A stretch of DNA of 64,000 nucleotides, from NCBI RefSeq assembly GCF_034702125.1, contig NC_085880.1, forward strand, positions 19,281,528 through 19,345,527. Direction: 5' to 3'. This DNA is from Engraulis encrasicolus (Eukaryota; Chordata; Actinopteri; Clupeiformes; Engraulidae). The position numbers were made by a program, and so were the translations under genes. Shown here one piece after another: positions 14,360-54,056 of the stretch; the stretch's first letter is position 1; each line of letters begins with the position of its first letter. The notes under the pieces are model-generated. The model made no database searches. It was not told the origin of the DNA and saw only the letters and a program-made list of their open reading frames with translations.

Positions 14360-14439
14360 GTCTGTGTGATGCTGTGCTGGTTGGGGGAAGGGAAGAAGGG
14401 AAGACGGAGGAGGAGGATGCAGGAGTAGAGCACAGGTGG

Positions 14440-16250
14440 AATGGTAAGGGGCCGAGATGGGGAGGAGGAATCAAAGATGGCTATAGCTGCATGTGCAGGA
14501 TTGCCTGAGGGACACACACTCAACTCGGCGTGATTGCAGAGCTATTCATATTGTCACCATTGGTTTGCCACCGGGGTTGGTTTACACATATCTAAATTAT
14601 CGTCGGGTATCCTGCATGCGCCCCAGAGGGTCCAGTGGGGGCATCAGGTGATATGGATGTGCTGGTTTAAGTGTACTCAAAGGGGCTCCAATGTCTGCCA
14701 GATATGTAATTTGTAAGGGATGGAGTTACCCACTGCAATTATGGAAGTTTGTGATAAAAATTCAAGAAGCTCTGTACTAGGCCTACCTGTTCAATGCTGT
14801 GTTCATTTTTCTGTTACCCAATAGGCAAAACACACAGGTGTGGAGATTCTAGAGGGATAAAACATTTCTGTCAACTGTTTTAGCATCAACACATCAGTTT
14901 ACAAAAAAACCCTGAAATGATGTTCATGTAGTGAAAGTGTGTTTGCCTCTTTTCACAACCCCTACCCAATTAAAACACAGCTGTCTGTCCACTAGTCTCC
15001 CTACGGCATTCCTTTTTTAATTTCCACGCATGACCAAGCCCACAACAATTTTCTATTATTTGGCCCAAAAACAAGAACACAAAATCTCAAAATCTTTCTG
15101 CAGATGGGCCCATCAACAAGCCTACTCTTTGAAAACACTCAACTACATCATATCATGTTGCAGAGAGTCTTAAGCAGTGCTGCCAGATTGGTTGATTTCT
15201 CGCCTAATTGGGCTGTTTAGGCTTGCCATCGGCGGGTAAAAACGGTCAAAAATGGGCATATAGGGCAGGTTTTTCTGTAGATTTAGAGCCATAAAAATCA
15301 ATACAATTTGGTTCAAATTGGGCAGGATGCAATGTAATTGTTTTTGTAATACTCACAATATGAACCAAAACAGAACTGGGTCCTTTTGTCGTCTGTTCAC
15401 TTTTTTGGTCCACTTCAAGAGGACTGAGTTTGGTTCACTTAAAGGGGACTAAAATACCCTTAGTTGGACGGTCCAACTTAAACCCCTTTTAGGCAAAAAA
15501 GGGTGAAGCTGATTTCTGCAAATGATGTGCACATTTTCGACACAAATTTTATGCCTTAGTTCAATACTAAGTCAAGACCTTGAGGATCATTTTTTCATGC
15601 AAGAAAATGCTTCTCAGAGTATTTTCACACCATGGTCCCCTTTATGGTTATGGTATAACACTGCATGGGGATTTTGGGGATGGCACAGGTGTCTGTCTGC
15701 AATCATTGCCTCCATATCCCTACAGAGTGTTTTGACTTTTTATGAACATAATGTCATCCATCATAAACCTTTAGCTTTCCTAAAAGCAAAGTAATATACA
15801 GAACATGAGCTGGAGATGATCAATCAACATCGAACCTACCTGAGGGGAACTTGTTTATTTTCAAACATTGGTATGAATAAATGTCTGTAGATGCACAGCA
15901 ATGCAAGATCTGAAAAGCGTGATACACAAACTGCACGAGTGCACACAATGAGATCAAACATGTTTGCGTTCTTAATACCATGTAATGTGCAGTTATTAGG
16001 AATGCACTGCAATTTCCGGCAAGATGGTTGTCTACTATACTGTGCCCCCTCACCCACCCCATACGTGTGGTCCTCAATAAAGCAGAACAACAAGGGCCAT
16101 GTTGAGAGGTGGACATGGTGGATGAGGGAGATCTTCCCTCACCTTACAATTCTTACATTCCATTCCAGCCTCTGCTATTCTACCCCCATCACTGCGTGCC
16201 TAGACAGATTTTGACTCCATGGGCCCCTGGGGCCGGACAGCAAGAAAGGC
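14440..16250. other. Intergenic stretch with little recognisable content
   Basis: No exon-like or intact mobile feature found. A possible hAT-type end (cagtgctgccagattgg at about 15177) has no partner that I could place. Confidence 0.5.
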
Positions 16251-16264
16251 CCCCCTCGGACCTA

Positions 16265-16395
16265 CCGTGACGCAAATGGTATAGGCACTCGACTGCTACG
16301 TGGCTGACCAGGGTTCAATTCCAGCCCGGTTCCTTTGCCGGTCCTTCCCCATCCTCCCTCAAATAGAGGCAAAAGCCCCCCCAAAATATAAAAAA
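16265..16395 (+). mobile_element. SINE family B, diverged
   Basis: B-box-like 'gggttcaattccagcccgg', then 'ggtccttccccatcctccc' and 'aaatagaggcaaaagcccc', followed by an A-rich end. Confidence 0.6.
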
Positions 16396-16742
16396 GCTTA
16401 AAAAGCCTTCCAATACTGTGTACTTTTGTGTTTGCAGTTGGATTTTTCCACTGTAAGCCAACAATGATCTCATTTAATGTATGCATCACTGGTAGAATAT
16501 CTGTTATTGTCATCACACACATGCACAATGAGCCCAAGTTTAAGGATCTGAATCGTGTGCAACTCTTCCGAAATGAAAATAGTTTGCAACCAACCCGTCA
16601 TCCAACCGACCAGTGGGTGGACCAGCACAGCAGCATAGAGTAGCTGCAGGCTACAAATTGCTGTACAATGACATTGACGTGTGTTATTGAATGGCAATAA
16701 AGAAAAGTCCAAATTTGAAGCACAAGTCTTGTCTAGCTATTG

Positions 16743-17188
16743 TAGTGTTTCTCAACGGGGGCTCTACAGTCCCACACAGGGGTGTTAGGGAGCCCTAAGG
16801 GGGCGTTGAGAAGGACACAGCTACTGTAAGAGAGGGCTTAGTTGCAAATTGGTAAAATACTTACTTATCCTCTTCGTCACATCTGGGACATAAGGCTGCA
16901 ATCATAAACTGCCACTGAACCCTTTCTCGTGCATTGGCCTGTGCTTCATCCCAGGACAGCCCCATCCCCTTTAGCTCTGTCATCACGGTCCTTCGCCAGG
17001 TGTTCTTTGGCCTTCTCCTCTTTCTTTTCCCGATCGGGGTCCATCTCAAGGCGGTGAAATAGTCAATTTCTATTATTTTTCATACCAAGGGGGGCTTTGG
17101 CAGGCTTATGATGATGTCAGGGGGGCATTGGCAGGCCTCTGATGAGGGCAAAGGAGCGTTTGTTTAAAAAAAAGGTTGAGAACCGCTG
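16743..17188. mobile_element. hAT-type MITE with perfect 8-bp target duplication
   Basis: The ends are tagtgtttctcaacggggg (first base mutated from c) and aaggttgagaaccgctg. Both flanks are AGCTATTG (16735-16742 and 17189-17196). It contains an inserted LINE fragment on the minus strand. Confidence 0.85.
16861..17049 (-). pseudogene. C-terminal fragment of a LINE reverse transcriptase protein
   Basis: The frame contains KRRRPKNTWRRTVMTELKG and SWDEAQANARERVQWQF, ending in ALCPRCDEEDK. Such tails are typical of several non-LTR retrotransposon ORF2 proteins after the RT. It is only about 62 residues long and lies within the hAT MITE, so it is a dead insertion. Confidence 0.7.
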
Positions 17189-17637
17189 AGCTATTGGCTT
17201 CCATCTCACCAGCACCACCGGAGCTGCAGACAGATATAAATTCCATCCCGTTGCCATGACACCTCCACCTGCCCCCACTGCTGCTGCCACAGGTTGTCTG
17301 CAGTCTGTGGTGAAGAGGCTGAAGTTGGCTGTCACCCGATGCGATCTGTCCTGTCAAATGTCGAGACAACAGCCCTCATCTTCTCAGTATTACATCATTG
17401 GGAGCATCATCAACCTCAAAGGGGCAGAAGAGAGTGATGACTGTGGCACTTCACTATTGTCACCGTCCTGGCAGGTGCCAACGTTTCAGAGGCTGGCATT
17501 ATTGTTGTGGGTTCTGGAAGGATCTAGGGAACTTTCTGTGATTACATTGTCTGTTGCTGTGCTCTTATTCTATTTACAGCCCATTTATTTATCTACGTAT
17601 TTATTCCTTATATGTACTGTTAGAAGTGGGTTTTTTA

Positions 17638-17759
<122 letters not shown>

Positions 17760-17884
17760 TGTGAGAGGGTGATAGAGAGATCTGACCTGTGAATATAGTA
17801 TGTATGGTGGATATACTGTATGTGCAATGTTGTGTGTGATGTCTTTGTGTCTTCTTCTGTATTCATGTGTGTATGCTACTTGAC

Positions 17885-18010
17885 CCCTCAGGATCAATAA
17901 ATGATACTCTACTCTACTCTACTCTACTCTACTCTACTCTACTCTACTACTACTAATAATAATTATTATTATTAGCAGCAGTAGTAGTAGTGGTTCTAGT
18001 AGTAGTATCT
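17885..18010. repeat. LINE-type tail (CTCTA)n with adjacent trinucleotide runs
   Basis: 'gacccctcaggatcaataaa' runs into about ten ctcta/ctact units, then (TAA/TTA)n and (TAG)n. The layout resembles the 3' end of a fish LINE. Confidence 0.6.
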
Positions 18011-18236
18011 AAAATATATCTGACAGACACTGATAATTACTGTAGCAAAGGGTAGGAAAGTTGCCTTGCCCATCTTCAAACCCAGGCCACCACAAATGTG
18101 CTCTGCCCGCAAGACCAAGGAGCAAGCTTTGTTAACAAAGTACTCAGGGCATACAGTACCCAAATCTCAATATTGATTTTCATCCCATCACACCCACATT
18201 TAATAAGCTCCTCAGTGCAATACACCTGCCTGTCTC

Positions 18237-18556
18237 TGAGTGCGTTGCAATATGCGAACTTGCCTCCTCCACTTGCGCTTGTCTCCTCGTCCCGCCTCCT
18301 GGCCCCTCCTCCGTGGTGAAAACAATAAAGTTTTCCAGCTGTCAGCCTAGCCACAATAACTTTTGAGGGACTGTTTTTCATTCACCATCCCAATTGCAAA
18401 TGAGAAAAAGACTCTACAATTGAGCTTTTGCAAGATATTGAAATATAATGCTGTTGTCAGTGATGTCATCATGACATATTACTTCCTGGTACGAGGAGAG
18501 AAGCAAGTGGAGGAGGCAAGTGGAGGAGGCAAGGTCGCATATTGCAACGCACTCTT
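18237..18556. mobile_element. MITE with about 37-bp terminal inverted repeats
   Basis: Left gagtgcgttgcaatatgcga followed by acttgcctcctccacttgc. The right end is its near-exact inverse. A second, more diverged copy lies at 35080-35345. Superfamily not assigned; I see no clear target duplication. Confidence 0.8.
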
Positions 18557-19514
18557 TCATGTCACTCCAATGGTCCCCCTCATGCTCTGGAAATGACAGG
18601 CAAGGGCACTGCAGTGCGGAGAGAGTAGACAATTAAAGAGGAATTTCATTTCAAAATGCCCGCAGGGCAAAAACAGCATCAAAAAGCCAGGCAGCATCAT
18701 ATATAGTGATCTTTGTTTCGATTTAATGACACGATTCGGTGATCTTCATGTGAAGAGTGATAAAAAACAGGCCATGTAGCAGCCAAAGGTACCTGAGGCT
18801 ACATGAAAGCCACAGTAAAATGTTATGTCAATGCCCATTCATCTCTTCGGGCATCTCAGGGCCACTGACAGCTTTGGCTGGGCCTGGGACAAAGTCATCT
18901 AAAAGGGCCCCCCACCCAATAGACCTAATGTAATGAAGACCTAATTCTGGTCCCCCTCTCTCCCTGGGCCCGGTACAAGTGACCTGTTTGTCCCCGGTTG
19001 TCGGCCTCCTGGAATGTAGCAACCAAAGGTCTGGTATAGGCTACCCGAGGCTACATGGAAGCCACAGTAAAATGTTACATCAATGCCCATTCATCACTTG
19101 GGGTATTCTCCCACCTCCTCTAATGTGTCTATACTTGCCTAAGAGCTAAATAGAAGGTGTCCAGTCCACCAGATGAGCAGCAGCTTGCAGACCGTGATCG
19201 ATAAACAGTTTTTTTTGTATAGAGGGGGAGACCTTCTTTGTGGACAGTGGTCAATATCTCATTCTATAGCATTACCATAAATAGCCTACTGAAGGTAGAG
19301 GGAACTCGGCTGTGCAGGCAAAGGGACTCTGGATGGCTTCAGCACATTTTACACTTTGGCTTTAATATTTAAGGTAAGGTTTTATTGTCTCTTCAAGACA
19401 GAAATTTTGTCTGGACCTCATTGGTCCTGCTCTCTAAGGGTGAGATTAACACTGCTAAATCTATGTTGTAACCTCACAGCAATGTATTGTTCTGTATTAT
19501 TACTAACTAGTCCT

Positions 19515-19772
<258 letters not shown>

Positions 19773-20531
19773 GCATTGCAGCCAATTCCATGAGGGCTGC
19801 TGAAATAGAAATTTCCGGGCTCCCAACTGGCAGATCAAGCGGCACACAGGTGGCACAAGAAAGGCAGGCCAAAAAAGAAAAAAAAAGTTGGCCCACGGGT
19901 CCCCAATTGGCAGCCCTGCTGTATTAGAATGTTGTTCTGCTTGCTTCTGCTCAGCTACAAAATGTGGGAACAAAGTTGGTCTGTCTTCTAAAGCCGGCAG
20001 CCATCAAGACTGCTATCGACCCCATTACAGAACAACCTCTTCCTCCCACACACCAGAGTGTCCGTCTATAAAATGCTGTCTGACAGTCATTGTGGTGTCT
20101 GCGCTTGTCCGAATATTTTTCAATTCTGTTCAGTTGACTAATATAGATACTCTACTCTAGATACAGTAGCCTATAACAGAACGGGCAGTGGGGTGGTTAT
20201 CCCACCCCCCCACGTCTGGCTCTTGCAAGCATCAATATTTTTGCTGTGGCAAAATGTGCCTTGAGAACAATCTGTCTTAAGTATGAAAGTCCAATATTTG
20301 AACATCATGAAGATAAGGGTCTCCTGTGAAGCTTATCTGGCCAGCTCTTAAAATGTCATTGCATTGCCATTGAAAACAATGTCTTGATTGTGGATTGTAG
20401 TCTACAGTAGTTGCTGCAGATAAATGTGTCTGTGCAACAGGAAGTTGTCCTTCACTAAGTCAATTTTCAAATTTACACATGTACGTAACATAAGACCTCA
20501 AAAGAACCTTTCATCTGCTCTCTCCTGTCTG

Positions 20532-20795
20532 CAGGGCCTGCGCTAGGCATAGGCACACCAGGCGGTCGCCTAGGGCGCCAAATATCTTGGGGGGCAGCAG
20601 ATACGCCCAAAATGTCCCACAGAGTTAGAATGTCAAACAAAAAAAACTCTGTACACGACTTAGCACATTGACAATGATTATGCATGGACACAACGCAGAT
20701 TAGCTGTGGTCAATCAGATGTATGGCGCTATGTTTACAGATGACAATTTGGAAGGGGGTTTGGAAGGGGGTGCTCGTTGACTAGAACCGACCCTG
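20532..20795. mobile_element. hAT-type MITE
   Basis: The ends are cagggcctgcgctaggc and tagaaccgaccctg. The flanks are CCTGTCTG (20524-20531) and CCTGTTTG (20796-20803), 7 of 8 identical. Confidence 0.7.
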
Positions 20796-21459
20796 CCTGT
20801 TTGTACTTCACCACATATCTGAGACCAGACATTGTGCAAGTTGTCTGCAAGGCAAGCCCAACCTGTAGTCTGCATTGTTAATGTACACACAGTAGGGAGC
20901 GCATGGTGTTTTATGATGCAGAGGTACGGTCCTCATACATTTTTAACAACCAGAGGCAAAGCAGATGGTCTTGGGCTGAAATGTCCATTTGAGGAGTGTA
21001 TTGCTACAGCTATGTGCTGCTGGACACTAAATATGCTATATATTACAAGTTTTGTTTGACACGCCATGCTTGAGGACAGAGCTTGGTCTGGAAAACCTCC
21101 AACAGACATCAGACTGGTGCTGGGATAATCAGGTGTCTAAATCCTCACTTTCCTTATTGATTAATAGAGTATGTGCTCTATCTCTATAGCACTCCCACTA
21201 CATATCTGCCTCTACTACTACTTCTGTTGCTGTATAAGGTGATTGTCTACTTCAGTGATGTCTTGCGTGGGGAAGATGCTTGTGCGTTTGTGGGACAGAC
21301 TGCTGAGGGATTCAAAACATGTCAAATGCTGCCCTCTGCTGTAAAAACCATGAACTGCCTGCACAATACACTTACATTATCACGTTCAATAAATGACATG
21401 GCTATTTTCTTTTCTCCCAAAGTGATATCAATAGGGTGTGGCTTACATATAATGCCAGG

Positions 21460-21625
21460 GCCCAGCCGTGGCTTAATTGGCTGGGCACTGGACTGCGGCA
21501 CAGGCGACCCGGGTTCAATTACCGACCCCGGTCAATTCCAGATACTCCCCCGTCTCTCTCTTCCACTCATTTCCTGTCCCACTCTTCTCTGTCCTGTCTA
21601 AATAGAGTAAAAAATCCCAAACAAT
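21460..21625 (+). mobile_element. SINE family B
   Basis: A-box-like 'gtggcttaattggctggg', B-box-like 'cgggttcaattaccgacc', then 'cttccactcatttcctgtcc' and an A-rich end after 'aaatagagtaaaaaatccc'. Confidence 0.7.
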
Positions 21626-21999
21626 TATTTTTACTATTTTTAAATATGATGCCAGTGCAAATATGATGTCATTTTATTTTAAATAAATGCAATTCACCAC
21701 TTTTATTCTGCCAATAATGAACCTCTATCCCCAAAAGGAAACACAAAACAGACTCATTTGAATTCAATTAAATATTAGCAAATGCATTAAAATACTACAA
21801 GCAAACAATCTTCAAAAAGCAAGTCTCCTTCTGTCCTGTTTCTGCCATGTCTACTTCCTGCGTTATATTGTACTGTATTGTATTGACTCCTCTGTGGTTA
21901 TCCTGTTTACATGAGCGTTTGCTGTAATGCAGCTCCACATGAGCATCTGCTGCCGAGGGAAGAGAAGAGAGAAGAGCTGCATTACCACTAGAGAGATGC

Positions 22000-22491
22000 C
22001 CACTTCCTGAATGACTGAGCCTCCATTCTCTGCATCTGAGCCGTGATTGGCTGATTCTTGCAACAGGCCACGCCCGCCCCACTGCTTCTCTGGATCCCGT
22101 CCCCATGCAGCTCCTTCCCCACGCCCAACCACCAACTCCTCTCCTCTCCTGCCTCCCTCTCTCTATCTCTCTCCCTCCCTCCCTCTCTCCATCCCGCCCG
22201 ATGCAACCCCTCTTCCCTGCTCCCTTACTGCTGTGTTGTCGTTCCACGCCGCGACATCCCCTAGCCTACTCCACATCACAACACCCAGCCCAAAGCACAG
22301 CAGAGGGATGTGAGGTGAGGACCCCACAGCTCCAGTGGCCTTGCCCCACCAACAGCCAGGCTAGCTTCCTCGGTCCAGCTGCCTGCCGGTCCTCCTCCCT
22401 GCCTGTCAGCCTGGCCGCCTGCCTGCCTGTCTGCGTTGGCTCTGTGTTTGTGAGACCTAGCCAGGGTGCAGCCACGGCCACAGCAGCTGAG
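22000..22491 (+). other. Possible noncoding 5' exon of rufy2
   Basis: A GC- and pyrimidine-rich block (22050-22490) ends in a strong donor context gctgag|gtaagg at 22491. A possible acceptor (gtcattccag|tgtag) lies at 23308 and would join it to the exon that carries the alternative start at 23570. There is no ORF of note. This is inference from splice-site consensus only. Confidence 0.3.
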
Positions 22492-23340
22492 GTAAGGATG
22501 TGCTACTTCTTCTATTTCCTCTCCTGTCATCACATTTCTTGGTCCAGTCGGACATGCATGCGAGGACAGAAGCCCCCCACCCCTACAGCAAGACAGGACA
22601 GCTGCCACGGCCTGTAGGCTACTAGACTAGACTTTCATTTTGCTTTGCTTTGCATTTAATGCCACAGTCGCTTGGAACTTTAAAGTACAAAGGTTGCGTT
22701 TCTGCAGAGCAGAGGATTTACGTGGGTCAGTTGCTGCGTTTTCTGAGTTTTCATGGGAGAAGGAGTGGTGTTGGCAACAACAGGAGTCTGGAACAGGAAA
22801 GGAAAGCAGAGTCATATGACCACGTTAGCTAGGCCATGGAGTTAATCAGAAGAGAGTGACCAGGAGAGGGAGAGAGGGAGAGGTGGGGAAAGAGGAAGAG
22901 AGAGAGAGAGACAGAGACTAGCACAAATGTGGTTGGGTGTGTGAGAGTTGTTTTCGACTGCAAATAAGAATGCGCTATCTTCCTGAAAAATGTGTGGTGA
23001 GTATTTCTTGATTTATATGCAACAATTGCTGTTGAATGTTGTTATTCAGGTTTGGTGCAATGAAAAAGTCTACATTTTTGTGTATTATGTAGTGTACCAA
23101 ACATACTGGCAAGAATTCAGTGGCTTCTCTGTTGTTAAACTGATAATGTTTGAGATAATGGTACAATATGTATACTGTTTTCCTCAAAGAATACTGTATA
23201 TATTTTCCTGGAAATCTATGTCATTCCGTGGAGAATGTATGCTGCATGTCCACACTCCCCGAGTGCTTTCCATATTAGTGTTTGACCAGTGTGTTGTCAT
23301 TCCAGTGTAGACCAGCCCTGCCTAGAGGAGGTGTTTGGAT

Positions 23341-23551
23341 GCGTACCCAGGATCCAGGACTCAGCGTCCAGCCATCTTGACCCAGCATCCAGGACCCGGA
23401 CCCCTTCCTTCTTGTCCCAGGAGGCCAGCCGTCTTGACCCAGGGTCCAGCCATTTTGACCCAGCGTGCAGCCATTTTGACCCAGTGTCGGACTGTCTTGA
23501 CCCAGCGTCCAGCCATTTTGACCCAGAGCTCCTCCATCTTGACCCAGTGAG
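23341..23551. repeat. Minisatellite of about 21-bp units carrying CCATNTTG cores
   Basis: Seven or so imperfect units such as 'ccattttgacccagcgtcca'. Most contain gCCATtTTGac or gCCATcTTGac. It lies just upstream of the inferred alternative first coding exon of rufy2. Frames through it are repetitive (HFDPVS-like). Confidence 0.85.
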
Positions 23552-23569
23552 CAGCTGGTGGAAGGGCTG

Positions 23570-23645
23570 ATGTATTCCCCTCAGAGCCTCCACCGCTGGG
23601 GCATCACCCACAGCGAGAGCATGGAGCGCCTCGCCTACAGCCAAG
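23570..23645 (+). CDS. rufy2: Inferred alternative first coding exon of rufy2
   Basis: An ATG at 23570 opens 25 codons (MYSPQSLHRW, then a part ending MERLAYSQ) with coding-like base use. The exon stops at a donor (caag|gtaacc, 23645/23646) that leaves one base. That phase fits exon 2 at 27326, so splicing would bypass the first exon at 24503 and give a 632-residue protein. RUFY genes are known to have alternative N-termini. I do not recognise the peptide, and transcript evidence is lacking, so this remains a prediction. Confidence 0.45.
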
Positions 23646-23691
23646 GTAACCCGTGACTTCACAGACAATATGCAGACTCAAGGCTTGAGTG

Positions 23692-23836
<145 letters not shown>

Positions 23837-24099
23837 TGCGTGTCTGTGCCTCTTTATGATAAGCAACTTCAGAGTTTTGTGTGCGTTATATGCTTGTTTT
23901 TTTTGGGTGTTGTTCCTGTGTCTTTTTTTGTCAGTCACCACTGGGCCAGTGATGTGAATTTCCCTTACATTTTTCATACCCCATATTCCATCCAAGCAGT
24001 AGAACCATTATTATAATTGTACGCAAATCGTCTTGGAGTTATTGCCTTGAAATAGTCATGTTGCTTTAACTCACCAAAATATGATGGAATATTTATTAT

Positions 24100-24502
24100 G
24101 GACCCTAGAATATTTCTGCGTCGGTCACGGTTGTCGCCACCAGGGTGCAGCACAAACCTGCTCGACTATGGCATTACGTAGCGCTTTTGTGTCTTGTGAG
24201 CGTTTGACACCACCCCTTCTTTGCAGACGGACTTGGATAGGGACTGCTCGTTGTAAACAAATCGACAAGCCGAGGAGCTGTCTTATTGATAACACCGACG
24301 TGTTAGATTTTACTGTGGCGTTTGCATGCACTGGTGCCAAGGATGTAGCTCTATGAGCCGGAGGCTTTGAGAAACAACCCTACCGGGGTTGGAATCGGAT
24401 CATTCACTGCTAAATGCCATCCGATAGTGAAAGATCTCTACGGTGCTCGCCGCTGCTGTCAGGGCAGGGATCCCACACATTCTTATGATATTCACTTCAG
24501 TA
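24100..24502 (+). promoter_or_regulatory. rufy2: Probable promoter / 5' UTR region of the main rufy2 transcript
   Basis: CpGs become frequent here compared with the flanks (gcgtcggtcacg, tacgtagcgc, gacaagccgagg), and no TATA box is evident. It precedes the ATG at 24503. The start site cannot be fixed from the sequence. Confidence 0.4.
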
Positions 24503-51189
<26,687 letters not shown>

Positions 51190-51330
51190 GGCAGAGGGGG
51201 AGCCCACCTATTAAGCCAGAGGGAGAGCCCACTTCCACGACCGCCTAGTAAAGACAGAGCTGGGGAGCCCACTTCCACGACCACATGATAACCCTGAGGG
51301 GTAGACCAGAGAGGAGGGCTGTCTGTCACA

Positions 51331-51422
<92 letters not shown>

Positions 51423-51453
51423 CACATCCAACGCACTAGGGCCACACACTAGT

Positions 51454-51571
51454 TCTGTGTCTCAGATGGCGCGCTTGTGCACTTCGGTCACTACGTTTCG
51501 GTGCGTATGGCATTAAACATAGTGAAACATATTCCCTGAAGTGCACAAGTGCACCATCTGAGACACAGCAT
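51454..51571. mobile_element. Palindromic MITE in the rufy2 3' UTR region
   Basis: 'ctgtgtctcagatgg' with 'cttgtgcacttc' at the left and their inverse at the right (gaagtgcacaag, ccatctgagacacag). About 31-bp arms with two or three mismatches. The middle holds ATTAAA. Confidence 0.8.
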
Positions 51572-52217
51572 AGGAGGTGCTTGAACTTTGAAGTATAAGA
51601 AGTTGCCTGTCTGTCGCAAGCAACTGACAGCATTTTCTTTCCTCCAAACTACAATCCAAGATGGCGGGCCACACCACTGGTTCTAAGGTGTTGATGGAAG
51701 ACGTTTACATTCTCCACTGTGTTCTGCCTGAGCCAAGACACGACTGTTTTTGCTTTTTGGCAGCTGGCCAGAATCAGACATTCAGATGGATAGAACATTC
51801 CAAACTTGAAGTACGTATGAATACCTCTATGTTGTCCATGCAACACATCAAACCAGTGAAGACGATTCATGTAATGCTCTATCCCTGTGATGGACAAGAC
51901 TGTTTATGTATATATCTGTATTGACAGATAGCAAGTGTAAGATATTGATTGATTTATATTATTCACATGTGCCTGAGTAAGACGCCAAAATAATAATGTA
52001 TGAGGACATTTCCAGACATTTCTACATAGAGAAGTCAAAACAACGTTTGACCACCCTAAAGCACTAAGATTCTTAATGCTGCTTTCATTTTAAAGTTGAA
52101 AACTGCACAGTATCCACAATTCTACAAAACTTGCCATTTACTAAGAGCAACGTGTCTTGTGTTTAGAATTAAGTAATATCATATGTAATACAGCACATAA
52201 TGGCCATAAAATGTATG

Positions 52218-52568
52218 CCAAGTGAAAGTGAAGTGAAAGCCCATTGGGAAACTCCAACTCCCATTGTCATTGTGACACAGCACTCCACAGCACACAAGTG
52301 AACACTGCACACTGCACACAACGAAATTGAATTTATGCCTCACCCGTGCAAGGGGGCCGCCCTCAGTGGCGCCCCATGGGGAGCAGTGCGGTGGGACGGT
52401 ACCATGCTCAGGGTACCTCAGTCATGGAGGAGGATGGGAGAGAGCACTGGTTGATTACTCCCCCCACCAACCTGGCGGGTCGGGAGTCGAACCGGCAACC
52501 TCTGGGATGCAAGTCTGACGCCCTAACCGCTCACCCATGACTGCCCACCGCTCACCCATGACTGCCCA
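52218..52568 (-). mobile_element. SINE family A, minus strand
   Basis: Best-preserved copy. On the minus strand it starts gggcagtcatgggtgagcgg (duplicated once) and continues with ttagggcgtcagacttgcat and a B box ggttcgactcccgac. It ends in gggagttggagtttccc. A family conserved this far is probably a tRNA-derived SINE. Confidence 0.8.
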
Positions 52569-53530
52569 AGGTATTTCCTCTCTTTTTTTTCCTCTCTATG
52601 TTTTCTTTTTTAATTGCAACTGGAAAGATTTTCAATATGATTTATATAATTAATTTATGCCAGTCATGTATTTTGGAAAAAAACAAAACTGTACCATAAA
52701 TCCTTCATAAAATGGCTAAGATATTTCAAATGTGAATTGTTGTACAGTAGGCTAAATATTGACTCAAACCACTGATGGTTGTATCTGTTGATTGTATTTG
52801 TTTTTGTGTGAGAGCACAGTGTCAAGCACAGATTCAAATGTTGCCATCGCGTCTGGCTGTCTGGTATACAGCCTACACACACACACACACACAAAACGCA
52901 ACTGTGGACATCGGCCCCCAGGCTGAGCGCAGTCCTCATTCAGATGGTTTGAAAGAAAGCAAAAAATGAAAAGGCTGTTTAGAAAGCAGTTTTTGGCAGA
53001 GTAAAGGTTACTGAAGAACCATTGTTGAATGTTCGCTTTTAAGAATCACATTTTCACCAGATTTCAAATAAACACCTCATACTGTAGGAATGGACCTGTG
53101 TCTATTGAGTGTGTGTGTGTATTACTTGGAGCATTAATTGTGTTTGGAGCTATTGAGCTGGGAGGGCATTCCAGTATGACGTCGAGAACCTGCGAAATAT
53201 ACAAGACCCACGTGTGAAAGACAGACAGCAACGCTACACTGCACGTCCTGGTGGCTTTGTGCTTCGTTAACACACTACAGTATGTCTATGGGGAAACATT
53301 GCACTCCATCATGTGCTGCATTGCAAAGGATTTTAAGACAATCACTAATCCAGTCATATTGGGATTTGAGTCATGGTATTGCCAATTGAAGTCATAGTGG
53401 TTTGCACTTATCAGTTTAAAGGTCCACCATGTGGAAGAATTACGGTAGGTGACCGATATGCCATCATGGACTGAATATTGTGTAGCAATAGTGATACATA
53501 CTGTACTTTTAGATAAATTAGTGTGAGAAG

Positions 53531-53875
53531 TAGATGCACCGGATCCAAGATCCGGTTCCGGATCTGGCAGGATAATAGGGTTTTTCACAGGGTCCAGGTC
53601 CGGCAGGATCTTAAGCAGTGGATCCAATATCCGGTAGGATCCTAAAAATCAGGATCTGGTGCATCTCTAGTTTTTACGTAGCTAGGCATTTCAGTCAGTC
53701 TTTCACAACCCCAATCGCTGCATGGAGTGAAAGCCCTTTGGAAGTGGCCATTGCAGGCAGTGTGGCAGTAAGCCAATGAGTCTAAAAAATAGTTTTAGCC
53801 AACGTAATAAAAAGGGCCCACATGTGCGAATAGGCTATGTGTTTCAACCCTTTCGTAGGATCCGGTGCATCTCTA
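53531..53875. mobile_element. hAT-type MITE
   Basis: The ends are tagatgcaccggatcc and ggatccggtgcatctcta. The flanks are GTGAGAAG (53523-53530) and GTGAGATG (53876-53883). An internal copy of the right end (about 53655-53672) suggests a nested or rearranged element. It lies in the interval between the two convergent genes. Confidence 0.7.
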
Positions 53876-54050
53876 GTGAGATGTCAACCCACGCCTCACC
53901 AATTTTGCTTGTGTTTAGAAACAATTCTGGGCAGAGCATGTCCAGTATTGTCACTGTTTACATACCAGGGGGACCCTGACTTGTGCTTTGAACCAGTCAT
54001 GACAATGAAAACATAGCTGGAGGTCGGTTGTAAAATATAGCAGTGTTGTC

Positions 54051-54056
54051 TTTATT
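54051..54056 (-). terminator. Candidate poly(A) signal of hnrnph3
   Basis: Reading on the minus strand, AATAAA occurs at 54056-54051, about 620 bases after the stop codon. Another AATAAA lies at 54400-54395. Either could be used. Confidence 0.45.

Larger units (their letters stand above)
51190..53090 (+). other. Likely 3' UTR of full-length rufy2
   Basis: Contains a (CA)n array (about 51333-51421), a small palindromic element (51454-51571) and a SINE (52218-52568). A good poly(A) candidate is AATAAA at 53067-53072 with a GT-rich stretch (tgagtgtgtgtgtgt) about 35 bases later. An earlier ATTAAA at 51512 lies inside the palindrome's loop. The true end needs RNA data. Confidence 0.5.

Noticed and set aside
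23289..23570. Repetitive frame with DPASSHFDP-like units
   Set aside because: It is generated by the 21-bp minisatellite. Only the short exon after it has non-repetitive coding character.
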